Shown piece after piece: positions 41,910 to 50,381 of a stretch of DNA of 64,000 bases. Each line of letters begins with the position of its first letter. The stretch's first letter is position 1. The position numbers and the translations under genes were made by a program. The notes under the pieces were generated by a model, which saw nothing but the letters and a program-made list of their open reading frames with translations, searched no databases and was not told where the DNA came from. Origin of the DNA: CALMFG01 sp963674805. Its GTDB lineage: Bacteria; Bacillota; Clostridia; Christensenellales; CALMFG01. Location: the NCBI GenBank assembly GCA_963674805.2, contig CAXXNY010000021.1, forward strand, positions 248,001-312,000. Reading direction: 5' to 3'.

Positions 41910-43502
41910 TTATTTTTCTTGATCTTTCATTAACTTATATTCTATTGCGTCCGTCATCGCGACCAAGGAGGCCTCAATCACGTCAAACGATACGCCGATC
42001 GTTGTCCAGGAACTGCTGTGGTCTTTCCAATCGATCATAACCCGGACCGTTGCATCGGTTTCTGCCCCTGCTTCCAGCACGCGCACCCGATAGTCGGCAA
42101 GATGCATCTCCTTTAAGTTCGGGAAGAAATTGGTCAGCGCCGCACGCAGGGCTTTATCCAGCGCGTTAACCGGACCCATTCCTTCGTCTGCGGTAATCAG
42201 CGATTCGCCGCCCACATTGACCTTGACCATAGCGAATGCGCTTAAGCCTTCCGCTTCGCCTTGTGCCGGTTCGTCGATGACTTTAAAATGCTCAATCTTA
42301 AAGAACGGGGTAAACTGGTTTAAGAACCGCTTGACTAACAATTCAAAGCTGCTTTCTGCGCCCTCGAAATGATAGCCCTGTGCCTCCATCCCCTTCAGCA
42401 TCTTAACAAGCTGCTTGGTTTCCGACGCGCCTTTCTGCAGTTCCGGGAACTGCTGAGAGAGCTTTTCGACGATTGCGGTTTGACCCGCAACCTCAGACAG
42501 CAGGAAGGTTCGCTTGTTGCCTACCAGGGAAGGCTCAACATGCTCGAACGAACTGGATAACTTGGTTACCCCGTCGATATGCATGCCGGCTTTGTGAGCG
42601 AATGCATCGCGTCCGACATACGGCATTTTTTCATCTAATGTAAGATTCGCGATTTCCGCGGCCTCGTGTGCCTTGACGTACAGCTGACGCATATTTTCTT
42701 CGGGGATACAGTCAAACCCCATTTTAATCTGAAGATTCGCGATCAGCGAAGTCAGACAGGCGTTGCCGCACCGTTCACCGAAGCCGAGAAACGTGCCCTG
42801 AACATGCCGTGCGCCGGCATTCACTGCCAGTATCGAGTTGGCAACCGCCATCTCACTGTCGTTGTGGCAATGAATCCCGCACATCACGTCAAAGGTGTCA
42901 CAGACATGCTTTGTCGCCTGCTCCACCGCCATTGGCAGCGCGCCGCCGTTGGTTTCGCATAAAACCAGGCAGTCCGCGCCGCCGTCTACAGCGGCTTTCA
43001 AGGTTTTCATCGCATATTCCGGATTATTCTTGTAGCCGTCAAAAAAGTGCTCGGCGTCATAGATGACTTCTTTGCCGCGGTCTTTAAAAAACTTAACGGA
43101 ATCATAAATCATCTCAAGGTTCTGCGCTAATTCCGCTTTAATGACCTCGGTCACATGAAGATCCCATGACTTGCCAAAGAGCGTGACGACCGGTGTATCG
43201 GCCGCCAAAGTATGCTTCAAGCCGGGGTCCTCGTCCGGCTTGGTGTCTTTCCTGCGTGTGCTGCCAAAGGCGGTGAGCTTGGCGTGTTTAAGGTCAGATG
43301 CTGATACCTGCTCAAAAAACGCGCTCTCTTTTGGATTCGACGCCGGATTTCCGGCTTCAATATAATCCACGCCGACCTCGTCTAATAACCGCATCATATT
43401 AATACGGTCCGCAGTCGAAAACGTAATGCCGCGCGCCTGCGCGCCGTCGCGCAAGGTTGAATCAAATATCCATATCTTCTGTCTTGAAGCCACAATCTTC
43501 AC
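41910..43502 (-). CDS. cimA: (R)-citramalate synthase
   Basis: 530 residues. The N-terminal TIM barrel (IWIFDSTLRDGAQARGITFSTADRINMMRLLDEVGVDYIEAGNPASNPKE) and ALTAFGSTRRKDTKPDEDP are characteristic of the CimA branch, not LeuA; GIHCHNDSEMAVANS and the C-terminal LeuA-type allosteric domain (residues 390-520) are present. It condenses acetyl-CoA and pyruvate to citramalate, the entry to threonine-independent isoleucine synthesis. It follows leuA by 12 bases. Confidence 0.93.
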   Translation of the reverse strand: MKIVASRQKIWIFDSTLRDGAQARGITFSTADRINMMRLLDEVGVDYIEAGNPASNPKESAFFEQVSASDLKHAKLTAFGSTRRKDTKPDEDPGLKHTLAADTPVVTLFGKSWDLHVTEVIKAELAQNLEMIYDSVKFFKDRGKEVIYDAEHFFDGYKNNPEYAMKTLKAAVDGGADCLVLCETNGGALPMAVEQATKHVCDTFDVMCGIHCHNDSEMAVANSILAVNAGARHVQGTFLGFGERCGNACLTSLIANLQIKMGFDCIPEENMRQLYVKAHEAAEIANLTLDEKMPYVGRDAFAHKAGMHIDGVTKLSSSFEHVEPSLVGNKRTFLLSEVAGQTAIVEKLSQQFPELQKGASETKQLVKMLKGMEAQGYHFEGAESSFELLVKRFLNQFTPFFKIEHFKVIDEPAQGEAEGLSAFAMVKVNVGGESLITADEGMGPVNALDKALRAALTNFFPNLKEMHLADYRVRVLEAGAETDATVRVMIDWKDHSSSWTTIGVSFDVIEASLVAMTDAIEYKLMKDQEK

Positions 43503-43514
43503 CCGCCTTTTTGA

Positions 43515-45014
43515 TTAGAACGCTCTGTTAAGGGCATCTATACATGCACGAATACTGGATTCGATGATGTCGGTAGAAACGCCGCGTCCTTTATAAGTGT
43601 GTCCGTCGATTTCCATCATGATGTCTACCATGCCCATCGCATCTTCCCCTTCGGTCAGAGCATGGATCCGGTATGACATTAAAGTGAATGTCCGGCCTGA
43701 GATCTTTTCGATCGCTTTATAAGCCGCATCCACCGGACCGTCTCCGGTAGCGCTCATGGTGTGGATATCGCCTTCAACCGAAAGCGAAACCATAGCCGTG
43801 GCGTCAATTTTATCGCCGGACGACGTCATATAACTGTCCAGACTGTATTTCTGGTTGCGCGAGTGGGTGTACTCACCGACCAGCGCTTCCAGGTCACGGT
43901 CATCGACATTTTTCTTTGTATCACACAGTTTTTTGAATTCTTCAAAGATGACGGAAAGCGCATCCGGTTCCAGCACATAACCCAGATCGGACAACCGGTC
44001 CGCCAGCGCATGCTTGCCGGAATGCTTGCCCAGCACCATACGGTGGCCGATAATGCCCACACTTTCTGGTGTCATTATCTCATAAGTGGCACGGTTTGCC
44101 AATATTCCGTGTTGGTGGATACCCGCTTCGTGTGCAAATGCGTTTTCACCGACGATCGCTTTATTCGCCTGAACCATCTGTCCGGTCGTGGTGCTCACCA
44201 TTCTGCTGGTCGGGAAAATCTGCTCGGTGACAATGTTGGTTTCGGCCTTATAGCGGTCTTTTCTGACGTTGATCGCCATAACGATTTCTTCCAAAGACGC
44301 ATTCCCTGCGCGTTCGCCCAAGCCGTTGATAGTACATTCCACCTGGGATGCGCCAATCTTAACCGCAGCCAAGGAGTTCGCGACGCTTAATCCAAGGTCA
44401 TTATGGCAGTGGACTGAAACGATTACGTTTTCAATACCTGCCACATGATCCATGATATAGGTAATGAATTCTGAGAACTCATCCGGTGTCGCATACCCGA
44501 CCGTATCGGGGATGTTGAGCACATCTGCTCCCGCATCAATCGCGGTTTTTAGCACCTTACATAAGAAGTCGGGATCCGAGCGGCTGGCATCTTCGGCTGA
44601 AAACTCTACATTATTACATAAGCTTTTTGCATATGCGACCATTTCAGCTGTACGCGCCAGCACCTCGTCACGCGTCATTTTTAATTTATGTTCCATATGA
44701 ATGTCCGATGTTGCGATAAAGGTGTGGATCATGGGATGCTTTGCCGCTTTAACGGCTTCCCACGCCCGGTCGATGTCTGCCTTGACGGCACGCGCCAGAG
44801 ACGCAACGATCGGGGTTTCCACAGCCGCCGCAACGGCCTGGACGGATTCAAAATCACCGGGAGAGGCGATAGCAAAGCCAGCTTCGATCACATCGACGCC
44901 TAGCTTTTCGAGCTGCCTTGCGACCCTGACTTTGTCTTGAATATTCATGCTACAGCCCGGAGCTTGTTCGCCGTCACGTAGCGTGGTGTCGAAAATTCTG
45001 ATTTTTCTACTCAC
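43515..45014 (-). CDS. leuA: 2-isopropylmalate synthase
   Basis: 499 residues. The barrel shows IRIFDTTLRDGEQAPGCSMN, EAGFAIASPGDFE, SVHCHNDLGLSVANSLAAVKIGASQVECTINGLGERAGN and HEAGIHQHGIL; the C-terminal leucine feedback domain (residues 380-499) is complete. It condenses acetyl-CoA with 2-ketoisovalerate, first leucine-specific step. It lies between ilvC and cimA. Confidence 0.95.
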   Translation of the reverse strand: MSRKIRIFDTTLRDGEQAPGCSMNIQDKVRVARQLEKLGVDVIEAGFAIASPGDFESVQAVAAAVETPIVASLARAVKADIDRAWEAVKAAKHPMIHTFIATSDIHMEHKLKMTRDEVLARTAEMVAYAKSLCNNVEFSAEDASRSDPDFLCKVLKTAIDAGADVLNIPDTVGYATPDEFSEFITYIMDHVAGIENVIVSVHCHNDLGLSVANSLAAVKIGASQVECTINGLGERAGNASLEEIVMAINVRKDRYKAETNIVTEQIFPTSRMVSTTTGQMVQANKAIVGENAFAHEAGIHQHGILANRATYEIMTPESVGIIGHRMVLGKHSGKHALADRLSDLGYVLEPDALSVIFEEFKKLCDTKKNVDDRDLEALVGEYTHSRNQKYSLDSYMTSSGDKIDATAMVSLSVEGDIHTMSATGDGPVDAAYKAIEKISGRTFTLMSYRIHALTEGEDAMGMVDIMMEIDGHTYKGRGVSTDIIESSIRACIDALNRAF

Positions 45015-45059
45015 CTTGTTTCCCTCGCTTTCCTCATAAAATTTTATTGTTTTTGTTTA

Positions 45060-46061
45060 TTATTTTTTGTCCTTTAACCACGGCATCATTCCGCGTAAGG
45101 TTTTACCGACTTTTTCTACCATGTGTTCGCTTTCCACTCTGCGCTTGGCCAGGAAGTTAGCGCGGCCGCCGGCTTTGTTTTCAGCAATCCACTTAGAAGC
45201 AAAGATACCTTCCTGGATTTCTTCCAGCACCTTTTTCATTTCTTTTCTGGTTTCATCGGTAATGATTCTTCTGCCGGTCATATAGTCGCCGTATTCCGCG
45301 GTATCGCTGATTGAGTTGCGCATGTTTGCGAAGCCACCTTCATTAACCATATCGATGATGAGTTTCATCTCATGTACGCATTCAAAATATGCGCTCTCTG
45401 GCTGGTATCCTGCTGCCACCAGAGTTTCGAATCCCGCTTTCATCAGTTCGGTTACGCCGCCGCAAAGAACAGCCTGCTCGCCGAATAAGTCGGTTTCGGT
45501 TTCTTCTTTAAATGTGGTTTCGAGGATTCCGCCTCTTGCGCCGCCGATGCCCTGCGCATAAGCAAGACCGACTTCGAAAGAATCGCCTGACGGATCCTGA
45601 TAAACTGCGATCAGGCAGGGTACGCCGCGTCCCTGCTCAAACTGTGAGCGAACGGTATGGCCCGGGCCTTTTGGTGCGACCATAAAGACGTTAACGTCAG
45701 CCGGCGGAATAATCTGTTTGTAATGGATATTGAATCCGTGAGCAAAAACAAGATAGTTTCCCGCTGAAAGGTTCGGTTTAATATCCTTTTCGTAAAGCCC
45801 GACCTGTTTTTCGTCATTGATTAAGATCATGATGACATCCGCATCTTTAGCCGCTTCTGCCGCAACCTTAACCTTTAGACCCTTTGCTTCCGCTACCGAC
45901 CATGATTTGCTGCCTTCATAAAGTCCGACTGTAACGTCAAAACCTGATTCGTACAGGTTGAGCGCGTGTGCGTGTCCCTGTGAACCGTATCCAATGATTG
46001 CGATTTTTTTACCCTTAAGGGCATCCGGATTGCAATCTTCCGCATAAAATAGTTTCGCCAT
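45060..46061 (-). CDS. ilvC: Ketol-acid reductoisomerase
   Basis: 333 residues from the ATG at 46061 (AGAGGTG six bases upstream); class I length. The Rossmann motif IIGYGSQGHAHALNLYESG and the loop with GSKSWSVAEAKG bind NAD(P)H; the C-terminal knotted domain has GGVTELMKAGFETLVAAGYQPESAYFE with the Mg-binding acids. It converts acetolactate to dihydroxyisovalerate. The next enzyme, IlvD, is not encoded here. Confidence 0.95.
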   Translation of the reverse strand: MAKLFYAEDCNPDALKGKKIAIIGYGSQGHAHALNLYESGFDVTVGLYEGSKSWSVAEAKGLKVKVAAEAAKDADVIMILINDEKQVGLYEKDIKPNLSAGNYLVFAHGFNIHYKQIIPPADVNVFMVAPKGPGHTVRSQFEQGRGVPCLIAVYQDPSGDSFEVGLAYAQGIGGARGGILETTFKEETETDLFGEQAVLCGGVTELMKAGFETLVAAGYQPESAYFECVHEMKLIIDMVNEGGFANMRNSISDTAEYGDYMTGRRIITDETRKEMKKVLEEIQEGIFASKWIAENKAGGRANFLAKRRVESEHMVEKVGKTLRGMMPWLKDKK

Positions 46062-46097
46062 GTTTAACACCTCTTTAAATTTATATTATCTTATTTT

Positions 46098-46598
46098 TTA
46101 TTCTTCGTGATCGATCAGCCGGTTGTCGCCGTTTTCAAGTCCGACAAGACCGGTGCGTGCGACTTCTGCGACATCGAATTTATAAAAAGTCTTCAGCGCT
46201 TCATCGACATGATGATACGTACCCGTAATCTGAATGGTGATGGTTTTGTCGCCCATATCGACGATAGCGGCGCCGAGCTCATTCACCTTATCCATGATTT
46301 TTCCGCGGTTATCGCCGACATACAGCTTGACCAAAGCAATATCGCCGAGCGATGCGGTTTGTTCATCAAGCAGCATCACTTTTTTTACATCTTCCTGTTT
46401 GTCCAGCTGTTTCATGATTTGTTCGACCGTACGGGCATCGCCTGTGCAAAGCACCGTCATCCGTGATAATTCCTTGTTTTCGGTGCAGCTGACGGTCAGG
46501 CTATTGATATTATAGCCGCGTCTGCTGAACAGGCCGGATATCCGGAAAAGGACGCCCGGATGGTTGTCAACCAAAACAGAAATAACATTTCTTTTCAT
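46098..46598 (-). CDS. ilvN: Acetolactate synthase, small (regulatory) subunit
   Basis: 166 residues. N-terminal ACT domain (VISVLVDNHPGVLFRISGLFSRRGYNINSLTVSCTENKELSRMTVL) and a second ACT-like C-terminal domain. It stimulates IlvB and gives valine feedback. A GTG lies one codon before the ATG; both are within reach of AAGGAG. It is the first gene of the operon, directly after the T-box leader. Confidence 0.93.
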   Translation of the reverse strand: MKRNVISVLVDNHPGVLFRISGLFSRRGYNINSLTVSCTENKELSRMTVLCTGDARTVEQIMKQLDKQEDVKKVMLLDEQTASLGDIALVKLYVGDNRGKIMDKVNELGAAIVDMGDKTITIQITGTYHHVDEALKTFYKFDVAEVARTGLVGLENGDNRLIDHEE

Positions 46599-46627
46599 CA
46601 CCAATCATCTCCTTTTTTTTGATATGA

Positions 46628-46916
46628 AACAAAAAACCCCATCTCAACATATAATATGCAGAGACGGGGATTATTTCCTCGCGGTACCACTCTGTTTGCT
46701 TTAAATGAAAAAGCCACTCTTTTAAGACTCCAACAAGTCCTTCGCCGTTAACGGGACGTCCCGGCTGCTTCTACTTCAAGGCAAAACGCCCGCTTTCAAA
46801 ACAACAGCTCCGGAGTGAGTGATGCATTATCACCGTCACATTATCGGTTCCCACCAACCACCGACTCGCTTTGAATGCTTCAGGTCTGCTTTTTCTCCAT
46901 CAACGCTTTTATATTG
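46628..46916 (-). ncRNA. T-box riboswitch leader of the ilv-leu operon
   Basis: Minus-strand leader of about 290 bases. The T-box sequence AGAGTGGTACCGCGAGG is at 46677-46694. It is followed by a terminator (arms CCCCGTCTC and GAGATGGGG, 46637-46669) with a T-run. Stem I has the usual distal GGTTGGTGGGAACC. The specifier is probably CUC (Leu, 46817-46819, followed by A and the CUCC arm of the basal helix); AUC (Ile, 46821-46823) just before it is the alternative. Uncharged tRNA would stabilise the antiterminator and let the operon be read. Confidence 0.92.
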
Positions 46917-46922
46917 GAACAA

Positions 46923-46951
46923 AGTATACCAAACAAAAAATGTGGTGTCAA
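46923..46951 (-). promoter_or_regulatory. Promoter of the ilv-leu operon
   Basis: Minus strand TTGACA (46946-46951), 17-base spacer, TATACT (46923-46928), just before the T-box leader. The rest of the gap up to 47029 shows nothing recognisable. Confidence 0.85.
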
Positions 46952-47029
46952 TACACTTCTTTTAAAAAACACCGCTTTAACAAACAAATTACTTATAAGT
47001 GATGTTTTGATAATCTATTGAAACCTGCG

Positions 47030-47245
47030 TTACACTTCCCATTCCGAGACAAATGCACCGGATTTATCGGTAAAGGACCCGACAATAATCATAATCAGGT
47101 CGACTAGGGCGCCGATGCCAAAGACGCCGCCGGTCAGCAGCCAGATAATACCGGTGCCGGTTTTGCCGACATAAAAACGGTGGATACCTAAAGGGCCCAA
47201 AAAGATACATAACAGCAATGCGACCAATCTGCTTTTGCTTGACAC
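47030..47245 (-). CDS. TM2 domain-containing protein
   Basis: 71 residues: two membrane helices joined by LGIHRFYVGKTGTGIIWLLTGG, the TM2 signature, ending DLIMIIVGSFTDKSG. The start is GTG with AAGGAGG upstream. TM2 proteins are small membrane proteins of unknown role. Confidence 0.9.
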   Translation of the reverse strand: MSSKSRLVALLLCIFLGPLGIHRFYVGKTGTGIIWLLTGGVFGIGALVDLIMIIVGSFTDKSGAFVSEWEV

Positions 47246-47320
47246 CGTGTTTCCTCCTTACTTAAATGAAACTAATAAGAGATTTTATACCTATATCATA
47301 ATATATATCGGTATAAATGA

Positions 47321-47345
47321 AAAGCCGGTTATTGATAACCGGCAA
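47321..47345 (-). terminator. Probable terminator of the MerR gene
   Basis: Perfect nine-base stem GCCGGTTAT/ATAACCGGC followed on the minus strand by TTTTC. Confidence 0.65.
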
Positions 47346-47358
47346 TGATTGACGCTTT

Positions 47359-48123
47359 TTACGCCTGCTGTTTTGCGGCATAGATGTAAATCGCATCCCG
47401 AAGGAATGCTGCCGTTCCGGGCTGTTCTTTGTCATAATAGCCTTTAAACCGTTCATCCTCAACATACATCTGAGCAAGCGCCGTATGCGAGGCGGGATCA
47501 TAAAATCCCCACCACGCCGTCAGCCATTCACGATGCAGCTCGGCTGCCTTTTGTGCAGGCACACAGGAAGGATCGCCGGAGGGATAGGCCTCATGTAGCA
47601 ATCTCAAGATTTCCTTTTCCAAAAAAGCTGTATGGTCATATTGCGCCTTGCTCATTTTCATGAGCCTGTCATTCGATCTGTTAATTGTCTCATCACCATA
47701 TTTTCTTCTAATCTCCGGACCGTATTTTTCTTCGTTTTCATCGATAAGGGTTCTTTTAAATCCTTCAAATTTCTCTTTATCAAGCATTTTTAATTCTCCT
47801 TTTTTTTCAGCGGCACTCTTCTTAACATTCAGGATTAACGTATCAAGCCGCTGTTTTTTTGCATCCAAAAGCTTAAGATGCTGCTGAAGCGCCGATAATA
47901 TTTCAAACTCAGGGTTGCTGATGATTTCTTTTATCCTTTTCAGGTCAAATCCCAACTCTTTGTAAAAGAGTATTTGCTGAAGCATATCAACGTCTTTCTT
48001 TTCATATACCCGGTACCCTGACGTATTAAAGGACGGCTTTAAAAGCCCGATTTCATCATAATACCTTAAGGTGCGGGTGCTGATGCAGGCAATTTTTGAT
48101 AACTCGCGAATCTGATATTGCAT
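47359..48123 (-). CDS. MerR family regulator with TipAS antibiotic-recognition domain
   Basis: 254 residues. N-terminal MerR helix-turn-helix and wing (QIRELSKIACISTRTLRYYDEIGLLKPSFNTSGYRVY), a long coiled coil (residues 75-120) and a C-terminal globin-like TipAS domain (residues 130-254, with WLTAWWGFYDPASHTALAQMYVEDERF). Relatives (TipAL, Mta) bind peptide antibiotics or other drugs and activate their own promoter, which here has the 19-base spacer typical of MerR targets. No efflux pump gene is adjacent. Confidence 0.9.
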   Translation of the reverse strand: MQYQIRELSKIACISTRTLRYYDEIGLLKPSFNTSGYRVYEKKDVDMLQQILFYKELGFDLKRIKEIISNPEFEILSALQQHLKLLDAKKQRLDTLILNVKKSAAEKKGELKMLDKEKFEGFKRTLIDENEEKYGPEIRRKYGDETINRSNDRLMKMSKAQYDHTAFLEKEILRLLHEAYPSGDPSCVPAQKAAELHREWLTAWWGFYDPASHTALAQMYVEDERFKGYYDKEQPGTAAFLRDAIYIYAAKQQA

Positions 48124-48145
48124 AGGTTAACCTTCTTTCAAACTT

Positions 48146-48176
48146 ACAATACATCTTTACGTAACGTTAATGTCAA
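48146..48176 (-). promoter_or_regulatory. MerR-type promoter with 19-base spacer
   Basis: Minus strand TTGACA (48171-48176), 19-base spacer, TATTGT (48146-48151). The spacer contains the AACGTT and TTACGTAA palindromes. The long spacer is the mark of promoters that MerR proteins activate by distorting DNA. Confidence 0.75.
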
Positions 48177-48185
48177 GATAAAAAA

Positions 48186-48216
48186 TAAGCACAGGCTATT
48201 TATTTATCCGTGCTAT
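48186..48216 (-). terminator. Probable terminator of the toroid-like gene
   Basis: AGCAC/GTGCT stem with a T-rich tail on the minus strand. Confidence 0.5.
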
Positions 48217-48246
48217 TTTTTTTATATTTATTTACTATATTATATC

Positions 48247-49221
48247 TTAGGAGTGATGGCGCTCAAAGATATCTTTTATCATCAGCGTCAGAGTAGGCGA
48301 GGCTTCTTTTTTTTGTCCAAAATCCCATCCCTTATACGCCATGTAAACGGACTCCGGGATAAATCCGCCGTCAGGCTGCTGTTTGTTTAATACGATATCC
48401 AGCATCTCGCTGTAAACTTTGGACTCCCGTGCATACGCATAGTGCGACAGCACCCGAAGCGCATGGACGATCTCGAACCAAAGGCTGGGAAATTTCAGCT
48501 TTTTGAAATCCGTTCCGATACCGAACAAAAAGTATTTTTTTTCGCCGCGCGTCTCCCACATGTGGAGCAATTCGTTAATAGCGGCTTTGATGAACGCCTC
48601 TTCGTGATAAGCGGGCAGCAGGGAAAAGGCTTTTAAGGCAACCAGATTGCCGTACGGGCAATGGTCGGATGCGCGTCCCGGGCCTCTGAACTTGGGCAGG
48701 GAACTTAAACACCGCCATCCGTTATCAGCGCAAAGTCCGGCTAAGTACGCTGCCGCCTTTGAGACACGGCGGTGGTCCGCATATCCGGCTTTGACCAGAA
48801 TATATAGTAAAGTGGGGTAATCGCAGGTCATCCACTCCATACGGTTGGTGTCATCGCCGCCGAACACCTTTGGGATGCACATTAATGATTGGAAGGCGCC
48901 GTCTTCAGATTGGCAGTCCATGATCCGCTCGCATATTGCAGCAATGACTGTGTCGGTTTGGTCAAGACCGAAGTCGAGCAGCAGGCAGATTTTATGGATT
49001 GGGTGCTTCGCGTCGTTATGGCGTGTCAGCGGCGGTTCCGGCCAACTCACACTGTCCGCAACGATTGTTTTGACACGCGGATCAGCCAAGACAGTGTCTT
49101 TCATCTCAGATGCCTGCTTCGCAGACGTGAATCCGGATTCTTTTTGAAGCGCAAACTGAATCCATGGCAGATCGGATGCGGCCAGATAGGCTTTGCATGC
49201 TGAATGAGAATAGGTGCTCAT
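48247..49221 (-). CDS. Prenyltransferase/squalene oxidase-repeat-like (alpha/alpha toroid) protein
   Basis: 324 residues from the ATG at 49221, with GGAGG six bases upstream. The repeats QSEDGAFQS near residue 125, ADNGWRCLSSLP near 185 and QQPDGGFIP near 290 follow the Q-x-x-D-G-G/A-F/W pattern of alpha/alpha toroid proteins, each followed by two helices. There is no signal peptide and no DxDD or DDTA catalytic motif, so it is not a terpene cyclase. Function unknown; monocistronic. Confidence 0.65.
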   Translation of the reverse strand: MSTYSHSACKAYLAASDLPWIQFALQKESGFTSAKQASEMKDTVLADPRVKTIVADSVSWPEPPLTRHNDAKHPIHKICLLLDFGLDQTDTVIAAICERIMDCQSEDGAFQSLMCIPKVFGGDDTNRMEWMTCDYPTLLYILVKAGYADHRRVSKAAAYLAGLCADNGWRCLSSLPKFRGPGRASDHCPYGNLVALKAFSLLPAYHEEAFIKAAINELLHMWETRGEKKYFLFGIGTDFKKLKFPSLWFEIVHALRVLSHYAYARESKVYSEMLDIVLNKQQPDGGFIPESVYMAYKGWDFGQKKEASPTLTLMIKDIFERHHS

Positions 49222-49322
49222 TTCGTCCTCCACGATTTTTCCGGGCGGATAAAACCAACCGTTAAAAAATGTATTTATTCATTATATTATCCAGTATAAA
49301 TAAAAGTGCGGAGAAAATAAAG

Positions 49323-49349
49323 AAAAACCCGCCGAGCGGACGGGTTTTT
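49323..49349 (-). terminator. Terminator of the DUF2975/HTH operon
   Basis: AAAACCCG/CGGGTTTT hairpin, T-run on the minus strand. Confidence 0.8.
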
Positions 49350-49359
49350 GCTGGGATAA

Positions 49360-49584
49360 TTAGTTTTCGCCGGACTCATCGCTTCCCGGAACGTATTCCA
49401 GGATGTCACCCGGCTGGCAGTTCAGCGTATCACAGATCGCCTCCAGCGTATTGAACCGAATTCCCTTAACCTTGCCGTTTTTTAAAAGCGACAGGTTGAC
49501 GGTAGAAAGCCCAATGTGATCGGAGAGTGCGTTCAACGACATTTTCCGGTCTGCCATCATTTTGTCCAGTCTTACAATAATCAT
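49360..49584 (-). CDS. Small Cro/CI-type helix-turn-helix regulator (YozG-like)
   Basis: 74 residues from the ATG at 49584, five bases after AGGAGGT; the longer frame overlaps the previous gene and has no site. The whole protein is one helix-turn-helix: MMADRKMSLNALSDHIGLSTVNLSLLKNGKVKGIRFNTLEAICDTLNCQPGDILEY. It follows the DUF2975 gene by 10 bases; DUF2975-HTH pairs are frequent in Firmicutes and the regulator probably controls the pair. Confidence 0.88.
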   Translation of the reverse strand: MIIVRLDKMMADRKMSLNALSDHIGLSTVNLSLLKNGKVKGIRFNTLEAICDTLNCQPGDILEYVPGSDESGEN

Positions 49585-49594
49585 GATGCACCTC

Positions 49595-50173
49595 CTAAAC
49601 GATGGATTCGCTGTCTTGTTGTAACCCCGCGCCGAATTCGAATATCTCAGCCAACGCCAGCAGCAGCAATCCATAAAGCAGTGTTGAGAATTTAACTGAG
49701 AGGTTTAAATCGCCGAATGCAAAGCCGTTGACGCCGACCGTAATCATACTGACTACCAGACTGATGATAAAGATTACGCCGGTGTAGATGAAAAAAGCAA
49801 TGCCCATGGACCGGAGCAGACGGACTGCTTTCGGATGGAACGGCGTCTGGGTTTCTACGATGGTCTTAAACATGTTGGCGACTGCTTTGATGATATATGC
49901 GGACAGCGCGAGGCCTAATCCGATATGGAAAATCATCGCATAGATGACGGCGTGCGGAATAATACCTGCCGGGATGTTCAGATCCGGGATAAACTGCACA
50001 CCGAAATCCTGAACCAACGATGCAATATCCGTTCCTTTTGCCACCAAAACACTTTCAAGGATAAGTCCGGTCAAAAGCGCAATGATTCCAAATACCAGCA
50101 CAAATATAAATAGAATATTGGCAATGACTTTATAAACATTGAAGCGTTTCAGCTTTTTTTCCTGCATTTTCAT
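49595..50173 (-). CDS. DUF2975 membrane protein
   Basis: 192 residues with four membrane helices (near residues 15-37, 75-95, 115-140 and 155-175), basic N-terminus and acidic tail, the DUF2975 pattern. AAAGGAGGAAG precedes the start. It is first in an operon with the small HTH gene; role unknown. Confidence 0.85.
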   Translation of the reverse strand: MKMQEKKLKRFNVYKVIANILFIFVLVFGIIALLTGLILESVLVAKGTDIASLVQDFGVQFIPDLNIPAGIIPHAVIYAMIFHIGLGLALSAYIIKAVANMFKTIVETQTPFHPKAVRLLRSMGIAFFIYTGVIFIISLVVSMITVGVNGFAFGDLNLSVKFSTLLYGLLLLALAEIFEFGAGLQQDSESIV

Positions 50174-50206
50174 ATGTTGCTTCCTCCTTTAATTGATTAC
50201 ACCGGC

Positions 50207-50235
50207 ATTGTACACCATCGAACAATGAATGTCAA
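50207..50235 (-). promoter_or_regulatory. Promoter of the DUF2975/HTH operon
   Basis: Minus strand TTGACA, 17-base spacer, TACAAT. The AT-rich stretch from 50236 to 50381 holds nothing else I can support. Confidence 0.75.
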
Positions 50236-50381
50236 TAATAAATTTAAATAAAACATTAAATAATATAAATAATAGATAAATATTATAACGAATAAGATAA
50301 ATTAGGCGGGGAAAGTGCTCCGAATACAGCCTGAACACAAAAAAACGCGCAATAAAAAGCACGGACAATAAAACCAAGCGG

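Noticed and set aside
43761..44390. 209-codon plus-strand open frame
   Set aside because: Antisense to leuA, a strongly conserved gene; no ribosome site or family match.
49585..49674. 30-codon extension of the small HTH protein
   Set aside because: It overlaps the DUF2975 gene, has no ribosome site and a non-family sequence; AGGAGGT marks ATG 49584.
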